This document shows, in pieces, positions 35,385 through 42,176 of a stretch of DNA of 64,000 nt. The translations under genes and the position numbers were made by a program. The notes under the pieces are model-generated. The model worked only from the letters and a program-made list of their open reading frames with translations, was not told where the DNA came from and did not search any database. This stretch comes from DATBJJ01 sp036556425 (lineage in GTDB: Bacteria > Acidobacteriota > Vicinamibacteria > Vicinamibacterales > 2-12-FULL-66-21), in the NCBI GenBank assembly GCA_036556425.1, contig DATBJJ010000006.1:65002-129001 (forward strand), written 5' to 3'. Numbering within the stretch: position 1 is the first letter of the stretch; each line of letters opens with the position of its first letter.

Positions 35385-36265
35385 CAGGTGATCATGCTGA
35401 AGCTGGCGTCGCGCTCGACCGGCTCGAGCGCCGCCGCGCGGATGTTGTTCTTGATCTCCTCGAGCGGACTGCGGCGCGTGCCGAGAGCGCCCGGATCGTG
35501 CGCCGCGACGCCGTCGACATCGTCCGCTCCCACCGTCAAGGCGACTTGCGCGAGCTTCGGTCCGTACAGCGGCCAGTCGACCTGAATGGACGGAATGTTG
35601 TCGACGACCACGCGGGCGAGCGCAATCTGGCGGATATCTTGATACCCGGTTGTCGGCGCGGCGATCGACATCGTCCGCGAGAGCGGCGCAAACGCGCGAA
35701 ACCCGGACAGCTCGACCTGCAGACGCCGCGCGCGCTCGACCATCGCGAGACGCGCTTCCATTTCACCGGACCCCGATGCGGGTTGCGCGTGCACGGTCAA
35801 CCGGCACACGCTCAAATCCGCGGCTCTCGCCGATCGCACGTTTTCTTCGGCGCCCGACCCGTCGAGAAACATGTCGAGCGGTGTATCGGCAACCGCCGTC
35901 ATGCCGAGATCGCGGAGTTGCCGGCACAGCGCCGCGAAATCGCTCTCGCTCGATGCGAGCGCGCGAAGATCGGCGAGCGAGAAACCCGTCACCGGGGCTC
36001 GACGATTCGCCAACGCCACGGTCGAACGAACCGCGCCCGCGGCGGCCTCGACCGTCGCCGGCTTGCCGACGATCCTGAACTCGCCGGCGGACACGCCGGA
36101 CGGGAGCACTGAGATAGGCGCGTCGACGTGAACTTCGAAGACGCGCACGAACGTCGTTCTCGCGCCGTGCATGCGGCGCCGTACGTCATCCCCTTGGACG
36201 CCGACGGCGATCAGATCCGGCGTCGAGAGCAGAGCTGCGGCGTTCGATCCCGACTCCCCGGTCAC
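35384..36265 (-). CDS. MqnE/MqnC-like protein lacking radical-SAM cysteines
   Basis: Protein of 293 residues from GTG 36265 (GTGA overlap with ubiD). Its N terminus (LLSTPDLIAVGVQGDDVRRR) and C terminus (YGPKLAQVALTVGADDVDGV) follow aminofutalosine synthase MqnE. The CxxxCxxC cluster motif expected after the N-terminal helix is missing; the place is taken by TTFVRVFEVHVDAPIS. The only cysteines are isolated (ALCRQLRDLG and SVCRLTVHA). It is also shorter than MqnE (usually about 370). It cannot bind a radical-SAM cluster in the usual way, so it may be a pseudoenzyme or partner of MqnC, or a decayed copy kept intact. Confidence 0.75.
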   Translation of the reverse strand: MTGESGSNAAALLSTPDLIAVGVQGDDVRRRMHGARTTFVRVFEVHVDAPISVLPSGVSAGEFRIVGKPATVEAAAGAVRSTVALANRRAPVTGFSLADLRALASSESDFAALCRQLRDLGMTAVADTPLDMFLDGSGAEENVRSARAADLSVCRLTVHAQPASGSGEMEARLAMVERARRLQVELSGFRAFAPLSRTMSIAAPTTGYQDIRQIALARVVVDNIPSIQVDWPLYGPKLAQVALTVGADDVDGVAAHDPGALGTRRSPLEEIKNNIRAAALEPVERDASFSMIT

Positions 36266-37716
36266 GGCCGCCAGCCCTTGCCGATCCTCTGCCAAATCTC
36301 GTCGGCCCTTCGCGCCGCGTTCTCCGAGGTCGCGATCTTCTTCGGCCAAGGCCGCTTGAATCCTTCCGACGGCCACTTCCTCGTCGCGTCGATGCCCATC
36401 TTGCTCCCGTATGCGTGCAGATCGCTCGCATCATCCAGATCGTCGACGGGTCCGCGCGTGAACTGGATGTCGCGCTCGGGATCGTAGTGCGTTCCGACGA
36501 TCCACGCGACCTCGCTCTCGTTCTGCACGTCGACGTCCTTGTCGACGACGACGATCGTCTTCGAGAACATCAGCTGCCCCAAGCCCCAGCACGCGTTCAT
36601 GATTTTTCGCGCGTGGCCCGGGTAGCGCTTGTCGATCGAGATGATGACGATGTTGTGGAAGATACCCGCGGCCGGAAAGTGCATGTCGACGATTTCCGGC
36701 ACCGTCTTGCGAATGAGCGGAAGGAAGATTCGCTCGCTCGCCTTGCCGAGAAAGTAGTCCTCCATCGGCGGAATGCCGACGACGGTCGTGAGATACACGG
36801 GACGCGTGCGGCGCGTCACGCACGTCAGGTGAAACACCGGGTAATCGTCGGGATGCGAGTAGAAACCGGTGTGATCGCCGAACGGACCTTCGCGCCGGCG
36901 CTCGCCGGGCTCGACGTATCCCTCGAGCACGATCTGCGCGTTCGCGGGCACCTCGAGGTCGACGGTCACGCACTTGACGAGCTCGACGCGCTCACGACGC
37001 AGGAACCCCGCGAGCAGCAGCTCGTCGAGCCCCTCGGGCATCGGCGCCGTCGCCGCGTACGCCAGGGCGGGATCCGGTCCGAGCGCGACGGCGACGGGCA
37101 GTCGTTGACCGCGCCGCTCCGCCACGCGGTAGTGCTGCGCGCCGCCTTTGTGCTGCTGCCAATGCATGCCCGTCGATCGGTTGTCGAACACCTGCATGCG
37201 ATAGGTGCCGATGTTGCGCACGCCGGTCTCCGGGTCCTTCGTGAAGACCATCGGCAGCGTGATGTACGGCCCGCCATCGTCCGGCCAGCATTTCAGAACC
37301 GGGATGCCATCGAGCGAGCCGCCCTTTTCCACGACCTCCTGACACGGCGCATCGTTGACGGTCTTCGGCATCAGATCCCTGAGCCTGTTGACCATTGGGA
37401 GCATCTTCAACGCATCGAGAATGCCGCCGGGCATCTTCGGCGTCGCGAGCTCGTCGATCTCGTGCGCGAGATCGTCGAGCGTGCTCACGCCGAGGGCGAG
37501 ACACATCCGCTTCATCGAGCCGAACAGGTTGATCGCAACGGGCATGTCGAAGCCGGTCGGCGTCTCGAAGAGCAGACCCGGTCCGCCACCCGGCGACTTC
37601 GACGCGCGATCCGTGACGGCGCAGATCTCGAGATCGGGGCTGACCGGCTCGGCGATCCGCGCGAGCTCCCGTTCCTTGTCGAGCGTGGCGATGAAGTGGT
37701 GGAGATCCTTGAACAC
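36262..37716 (-). CDS. ubiD: UbiD-family decarboxylase of menaquinone synthesis
   Basis: Prenylated-FMN-dependent decarboxylase, 484 residues. Motifs: CWPDDGGPYITLPMV, GPFGDHTGFYSHPDDYP and TVVGIPPMEDYFLGKASER. It would decarboxylate the naphthoate intermediate. The start is GTG 37716; GGAG five bases upstream is the last, altered unit of heptamer array L3. It is the first gene of the mqn/ubi operon unless transcription reads through L3 from the Gfo/Idh gene. Confidence 0.94.
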   Translation of the reverse strand: MFKDLHHFIATLDKERELARIAEPVSPDLEICAVTDRASKSPGGGPGLLFETPTGFDMPVAINLFGSMKRMCLALGVSTLDDLAHEIDELATPKMPGGILDALKMLPMVNRLRDLMPKTVNDAPCQEVVEKGGSLDGIPVLKCWPDDGGPYITLPMVFTKDPETGVRNIGTYRMQVFDNRSTGMHWQQHKGGAQHYRVAERRGQRLPVAVALGPDPALAYAATAPMPEGLDELLLAGFLRRERVELVKCVTVDLEVPANAQIVLEGYVEPGERRREGPFGDHTGFYSHPDDYPVFHLTCVTRRTRPVYLTTVVGIPPMEDYFLGKASERIFLPLIRKTVPEIVDMHFPAAGIFHNIVIISIDKRYPGHARKIMNACWGLGQLMFSKTIVVVDKDVDVQNESEVAWIVGTHYDPERDIQFTRGPVDDLDDASDLHAYGSKMGIDATRKWPSEGFKRPWPKKIATSENAARRADEIWQRIGKGWRP

Positions 37717-37793
37717 GCTTGCTCCGCTGTCCGCGGTCCGCGGTCCGCTGTCCGCGGTCCGCTGTCCGCTGTCCGCGGTCCGCGATCCGCGAC
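37717..37793. repeat. 7-bp tandem array L3 (GTCCGCK)
   Basis: About nine head-to-tail units GTCCGCG or GTCCGCT (plus-strand sense), varying at one position. The array fills the gap between the stop of the Gfo/Idh gene and ubiD. On the minus strand units read GCGGAC; the unit next to ubiD reads GCGGAG, one C-to-G change that makes a GGAG Shine-Dalgarno 5 bases from the GTG start. Confidence 0.95.
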
Positions 37794-38729
37794 TTATACG
37801 CTTTCCATCTTCTCAGCAATCGCCGTCGCCAATGCCAGCGCGCGGCGTCCGGCCGGACCGTCGACGCGCGGCGTCGATCGGTCGCGCACGGCGCGGACGA
37901 AGTCTGCGAGCTCGGCGCGCAGCGGCTCGTCGCGCTGGACGGGAATCGGTCCGCCCTCGATGGCGGGGCGCGCGCCGTCGCGCCTGACGAGGCGCCAGCC
38001 CTCGACCTCCTGCGCCGCATAATCGATCGACAGATACGCGTCCGGCTGAAAGAAGCGGATCTTCCGCACGCGATCTTTGCTGATCCGGCTCGCCGTCACG
38101 TTCGCGATGCAACCGGAGGCAAACCGCAGCCGCGCGTTGGCGATGTCGTACTTCGGCGTCAACACCGGCACGCCAACCGCTTCGACCGATGTGACCTCAG
38201 ACCGGACGAGCGACAGGATCACGTCGAGATCGTGAATCATCAGATCGAAGACGACGTCGATGTCGAGGCTGCGATCGGGAAACACGCCCAGGCGGTGCAC
38301 TTCGATGAAGCGCGGAGACGTCACGAGCGGCATCACCGCGGCGACCGCCGGGTTGTAGCGCTCCGTGTGTCCGACGGCGAGCGTCGCGCCCGATGCACGC
38401 GCGGCCGCAATCATCTCGTCCGCCTCCGCGAGCGAGCGCGCCATCGGCTTCTCGACCAGCACGCCGACGCCGCGCTCGAGAAACGGCATCGCGATGTCGC
38501 GATGCAGCTCGGTCGGCACGGCGATCGTGACCGCATCGACGCCGCCGAGAAGCTCGCGGCTGTCGGTGAGCCCTTTCGTCGCGGACGCGGCCGCGACCTC
38601 CGCCGCGCGCTCGGGAATCTTGTCGACGACGGCAACCAACCGAACGCCGTCGAGCGCCGACGCGATGCGGGCGTGGTGTTTGCCGAGGTGCCCGACGCCG
38701 ATGACGCCGACGTTCACGTCAGTGCTCAC
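37794..38729 (-). CDS. Gfo/Idh/MocA oxidoreductase, GnnA-like
   Basis: NAD(P)-dependent sugar oxidoreductase, 311 residues from GTG 38729 (GTGA overlap with lpxI). The N-terminal Rossmann motif is VGVIGVGHLGKHHARI and the catalytic EKP motif is VLVEKPMA. VGHTERYNPAV and FDLMIHDLDVIL resemble UDP-GlcNAc 3-dehydrogenase GnnA. Its place after lpxA and lpxI supports a lipid A role such as making 3-amino sugars, but no gnnB aminotransferase is in the window. Confidence 0.8.
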   Translation of the reverse strand: MSTDVNVGVIGVGHLGKHHARIASALDGVRLVAVVDKIPERAAEVAAASATKGLTDSRELLGGVDAVTIAVPTELHRDIAMPFLERGVGVLVEKPMARSLAEADEMIAAARASGATLAVGHTERYNPAVAAVMPLVTSPRFIEVHRLGVFPDRSLDIDVVFDLMIHDLDVILSLVRSEVTSVEAVGVPVLTPKYDIANARLRFASGCIANVTASRISKDRVRKIRFFQPDAYLSIDYAAQEVEGWRLVRRDGARPAIEGGPIPVQRDEPLRAELADFVRAVRDRSTPRVDGPAGRRALALATAIAEKMESV

Positions 38730-39580
38730 GCGGCTCCCGGGCCTGAGCTCTGTCGAAGGGCCCGGCCGACGATCGCGATCTTCGCGTCGTTCGCGGCCGC
38801 GAACACCTGCGATCCGTCGAGCACGAGCGTGCGCTCCGCGTCGATCGAGAGCGCGGTCGCGCCCGCGCCGCGCATCGCGTGAATCGTCGCTACGCCGACG
38901 ACGGGCACGTCGAACCGCATGTCCTGATTCGGCTTCGCCACCTTGACGATGCGTGCCCCGGGACCGGCGAGCTGACCGGCGCGCGCGATGACGGCGTCGG
39001 TCCCCTCCATCGCTTCCACCGCCACGACCGCCTTGTCCTTGACGACGATCGTCTGGCCGATGTCGAGCGCGGCAATCGCATCGGCCATCCGGTAGCCGAA
39101 CGCGAAATCCGACAATTCCTCGTCGGTCGGCCCGCGATCGGTCAACACGCCGGCGCGCGCGAGCAGCGGCTCGAGGAAGGCGGTCGAGTTCAGGAGCTCG
39201 ATGCCCTCGTCGCGCAGGACGTCGGCGACCGCGCTGATGAGCGCGTCCGTGTTGCGCGACTTGATGCGGCGGAGCACCGAGAGCAGCGTCGGATCCGGAA
39301 TGATGCCGGAGAAGAGCGAGAAAATCTTGACGTGCTTGACCTGACCCGCCATGACGGCGCGGGAGATGCCGGCGGACTTGAGGATCTTGATGCAGCGGCC
39401 GAGGTGCCCGAGCGAGACCCAATGGAGCTCGGCGCCCGCGTCGCGCGCGGCGCTCTCCAGCTCCGGAAATGCCTCTTCTTTCACCGCAACGACGGTGACG
39501 TCATGGCCGAGACTCTTCGCCCCCTGAAGGGCCAGGAACGGAAACCGGCCGTTGCCGGCGATCAACCCTACCTTGCTCAT
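38726..39580 (-). CDS. lpxI: UDP-2,3-diacylglucosamine pyrophosphatase LpxI
   Basis: Lipid A pathway enzyme releasing lipid X from UDP-2,3-diacylglucosamine, 284 residues. It begins MSKVGLIAGNGRFPFLALQG; AVMAGQVKHVKIFS, ALDIGQTIVVKDKAVVAVEA and VAKPNQDMRFDVPVVG are LpxI hallmarks. LpxI replaces LpxH in many non-gammaproteobacteria. ATG 39580 is preferred to the longer frame, which runs antisense through the divergent promoter region. Confidence 0.95.
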   Translation of the reverse strand: MSKVGLIAGNGRFPFLALQGAKSLGHDVTVVAVKEEAFPELESAARDAGAELHWVSLGHLGRCIKILKSAGISRAVMAGQVKHVKIFSLFSGIIPDPTLLSVLRRIKSRNTDALISAVADVLRDEGIELLNSTAFLEPLLARAGVLTDRGPTDEELSDFAFGYRMADAIAALDIGQTIVVKDKAVVAVEAMEGTDAVIARAGQLAGPGARIVKVAKPNQDMRFDVPVVGVATIHAMRGAGATALSIDAERTLVLDGSQVFAAANDAKIAIVGRALRQSSGPGAA

Positions 39581-39673
39581 TGATGGCTGCCGCACCGCCC
39601 GGCCGGATGGCCGTCCGCAGCGTCTCAGTCTATCAGAATGAATCGGCGCGGCCGGGGCCTGCGGGCTCCGGGA

Positions 39674-39679
39674 TACAAT
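39674..39679 (+). promoter_or_regulatory. -10 element for the lipoprotein gene
   Basis: TACAAT on the plus strand, 44 bp before the ATG of the lipoprotein gene, in the 142-bp divergent region after lpxI. A matching -35 is not evident in the GC-rich sequence upstream. Confidence 0.35.
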
Positions 39680-39722
39680 AGGCGGATAGCCAGCGCCGGT
39701 TCGAGTGTGTGTGGGAGAGCAG

Positions 39723-40145
39723 ATGCGCCGAACGTTTGTGATGCTTGCAACTGTGCTCGTCGCGGCAGCCGCGCTCAGCGGCTGCGATAACGGTCCGTCG
39801 ACCGCGCCAACGCCGCCGGCGACCAATCCGATCACCGAAACCTTCACCGGGACGGTCAATCTGAACGGCTCGGTTACACACTCGTTCAGCGCGACCGCGG
39901 CCGGGACCGTCACGGCCACCATCACGTCGCTCGATCCTGCGACCGGCTCAGTCCTGGGCTTTCAGATGGGAACCTGGAACACCGTCACGTGCTCGGCGGT
40001 CCTGTCGAACGACGTCGCCACGACCGGCAGCGCGTTCACCGCGAGCACGCAAAGCGCCGCGAGCCTGTGCGTAAAGCTCCACGATCCGAACGGCGCGCTC
40101 ACGGCGAATCCCGTCAGCTATACCGTCACGGTCGTCCACAACTAG
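39723..40145 (+). CDS. small secreted lipoprotein of unknown function
   Basis: One of three plus-strand genes; 140 residues. The lipoprotein signal MRRTFVMLATVLVAAAALSGC places the lipid-modified Cys at 21. The mature part starts with a Thr/Pro-rich linker and continues as a small beta-rich domain (GTVNLNGSVTHSFSATAAGT) reminiscent of bacterial pre-peptidase C-terminal-like domains. GGGAG lies 6 bases before the ATG. It is convergent with fabZ-lpxA, separated by array L4. The function is not recognised. Confidence 0.85.
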   Translation: MRRTFVMLATVLVAAAALSGCDNGPSTAPTPPATNPITETFTGTVNLNGSVTHSFSATAAGTVTATITSLDPATGSVLGFQMGTWNTVTCSAVLSNDVATTGSAFTASTQSAASLCVKLHDPNGALTANPVSYTVTVVHN

Positions 40146-40218
40146 ATCTTCGCTGTCGGGGTCCGGGATCCGGGGTTCGGGATTCGGGGTCCGGGATCCG
40201 GGATCCGGGGTCCGGGAT
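40146..40218. repeat. 7-bp tandem array L4 (GGGRTCC) at a convergent junction
   Basis: About eight heptamers GGGATCC, GGGGTCC or GGGATTC lie between the convergent lipoprotein and fabZ-lpxA genes. Units containing GGATCC are self-complementary. Both flanking stop codons read TAGATC into the array, so its ends mirror each other. It may act as a two-way terminator. Confidence 0.93.
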
Positions 40219-41484
40219 CTACTCTTCGACGAGTTCCTCGAGCCTTCGACTGGGCCGACGCAAGCCGACGCCTCGGCTGGACGTGCGGATGAATTCGGTG
40301 AGGTAATCCACTTCGTCGCAGCGCAGCGACGGATCGCGCGCGATCTGCGCGAGCGCGCGGCTCGTGTTCGAGTGCACGAGATATCGAAACGCCCGGCGGA
40401 GCTTGCTGATGGCGTCCTTCGAGAACTTCCGCCGCTCGAGGCCGATCGTGTTCAAGCCGTAGATCCTGGCGCGATTGCCGACCGTCTTCGCGAACGGCAG
40501 CGCGTCCTTCGTCACGACCGAATAGCCGCCGATGAACGCGTGACGGCCGACGCGGCAGAACTGGTGGACGCCCGAGAACGCGCTCACCGCGGCGAAGTCC
40601 TCGACGGTGACGTGCCCGCCGAGCGTCGCGGCATTCCCGAAGATCGTGTGGTTCCCGACGTGGCAGTCGTGCGCGATGTGCGCGTACGCCATGAACACGT
40701 TGTGGTCGCCGATCTCCGTGACGCCGCCGCCCCCTTCGGTGCCGCGGTGAATCGTGACGAACTCGCGGAACACGTTGCGGTGCCCGATCGCGAGCCGCGT
40801 CTTCTCTCCCTTGAACTTGAGATCCTGCGGAATGAGTCCGATCGACGCGAACGGGAACACCTGATTCCCGTCGCCGATCTCGGTCCATCCGTCGATGACG
40901 CTCGACGCGCCGACGCGGCAGTCTCGCCCGAGGACGACGTGCTCGCCGAGAATCGCATGCGGCCCGATCACGCTGCCCGGACCAATCGTCGCGCCAGGGT
41001 GCACGATCGCCGTCGGATCGACCGACACGCCGGGCCTGGAGCCCGGTGCCGCTTCGGGCGCGAGCGCCATGACCAGCTCCGCTTCCGCCACGACCGCTTC
41101 GTCGATCGACGCGACCGCGTGCGCGCGCGCGAGGCGCGATCGCCGCGCGCCGAGCGTGACCTCGAGGCGCAGCCGATCGCCGGGCACAACCTGTCGACGG
41201 AATTTCGCGTTGTCGACGCCGCGGAGATACGCGCGGCCGGATGGCCGCCCGTCGGGTGATTGCACCAGCAGCAGCGCGGCCGCCTGCGCGAGCGTTTCAA
41301 TCAAGAGCACGCCGGGCATCAACGGCGTGCCGGGGAAATGCCCCTGGAAGAAATCCTCGCTGACGCTGACGTTCTTGACCGCGACGAGCCGCTTCCCCGG
41401 CTCGTGCTCCAACACGGCATCCACGAGCGCCGAGGGATACCTGTAGCAGAATCGATCGATGGCGTCGGGGATGCTGAGCGACAC
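40219..41484 (-). CDS. fused FabZ dehydratase - LpxA acyltransferase
   Basis: Two enzymes in one 421-residue chain. Residues 1-150 are a beta-hydroxyacyl-ACP dehydratase: GHFPGTPLMPGVLLIE with His49 and Glu63. Residues about 155-421 are UDP-GlcNAc acyltransferase: left-handed beta-helix hexapeptides starting at VDPTAIVHPGATIGPG, then VFREFVTIHRGT and YAHIAHDCHVGN with His272 at the position of E. coli LpxA His125. There is no stop or frameshift between them. The fusion would channel hydroxyacyl-ACP between lipid A synthesis and fatty acid elongation. skp-like and bamA genes lie upstream. Confidence 0.95.
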   Translation of the reverse strand: MSLSIPDAIDRFCYRYPSALVDAVLEHEPGKRLVAVKNVSVSEDFFQGHFPGTPLMPGVLLIETLAQAAALLLVQSPDGRPSGRAYLRGVDNAKFRRQVVPGDRLRLEVTLGARRSRLARAHAVASIDEAVVAEAELVMALAPEAAPGSRPGVSVDPTAIVHPGATIGPGSVIGPHAILGEHVVLGRDCRVGASSVIDGWTEIGDGNQVFPFASIGLIPQDLKFKGEKTRLAIGHRNVFREFVTIHRGTEGGGGVTEIGDHNVFMAYAHIAHDCHVGNHTIFGNAATLGGHVTVEDFAAVSAFSGVHQFCRVGRHAFIGGYSVVTKDALPFAKTVGNRARIYGLNTIGLERRKFSKDAISKLRRAFRYLVHSNTSRALAQIARDPSLRCDEVDYLTEFIRTSSRGVGLRRPSRRLEELVEE

Positions 41485-41494
41485 AGGCCGGCGA

Positions 41495-42124
41495 CTACTT
41501 CTTCGGCGCCGTCTTGCTCGCGGCGTCGAGCCGCTTGATGACTTCCTGCGTCAGATCGAGCCCGGTGTCGACCCACATCGCACCGTTGTTCTGAATGTCG
41601 AACAACATGTGGAGGCCCTTCTCCTTGCCGATCGCGTCGAGGACGGGCGTCAGCTTCCGCTGGAACTCGATCTGAAGCTCGTTCTGGAGCGCCTGCCGGT
41701 CCGACTGCGCCTCCTGCTGGAGGAACTGCACTTCACGCGTCAGCTTGTCGACTTCCTTCTCGAGCGCGAGCCGCGCGTTGTCGTTCATGATGCCCGAGCT
41801 GGTCTGCTGCTTCGTGCGCGCGTCTTCGAGCTGCTTGTTCTTCGCCTGGATCTCGGCGACCTTCTTTTTCTCGAGCTCCTGCAGCTTGGCCGTCGCGGCT
41901 TTGCCGTCGACCGAGGTGGACGCGACCGCCTGAATGTCGATGTAGGCGATCTTCGCGCCCTCCGGATACGGGCGCGGCGCTTCGGCCGTTGCGGCCGGCG
42001 GCGCGGGCGCCGGCGTGGTCGGCGGCTTCGTCGGCTGTGCCGGTGGAGTGGTCTGCGCCAGCGCGGGTCCGACGGTAATCGCGGTGACCGCCGCGACGAC
42101 TATCAGCATCTTCAGCACTCTCAT
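41495..42124 (-). CDS. OmpH/Skp-like periplasmic chaperone
   Basis: Periplasmic chaperone for unfolded outer-membrane proteins, 209 residues. A signal peptide (first 23 residues) is followed by a Pro/Thr/Ala-rich segment, then the OmpH domain starting KIAYIDIQAVASTSVDGKAA, with long charged coiled-coil arms (residues about 75-140). It lies directly after bamA, the common arrangement. The extended proline-rich N terminus is longer than in E. coli Skp. Confidence 0.9.
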   Translation of the reverse strand: MRVLKMLIVVAAVTAITVGPALAQTTPPAQPTKPPTTPAPAPPAATAEAPRPYPEGAKIAYIDIQAVASTSVDGKAATAKLQELEKKKVAEIQAKNKQLEDARTKQQTSSGIMNDNARLALEKEVDKLTREVQFLQQEAQSDRQALQNELQIEFQRKLTPVLDAIGKEKGLHMLFDIQNNGAMWVDTGLDLTQEVIKRLDAASKTAPKK

Positions 42125-42176
42125 GAAATGAGTCCCTTTCGATTATTGGCTATCCGGGTCAGCCCAACATTCTAGC

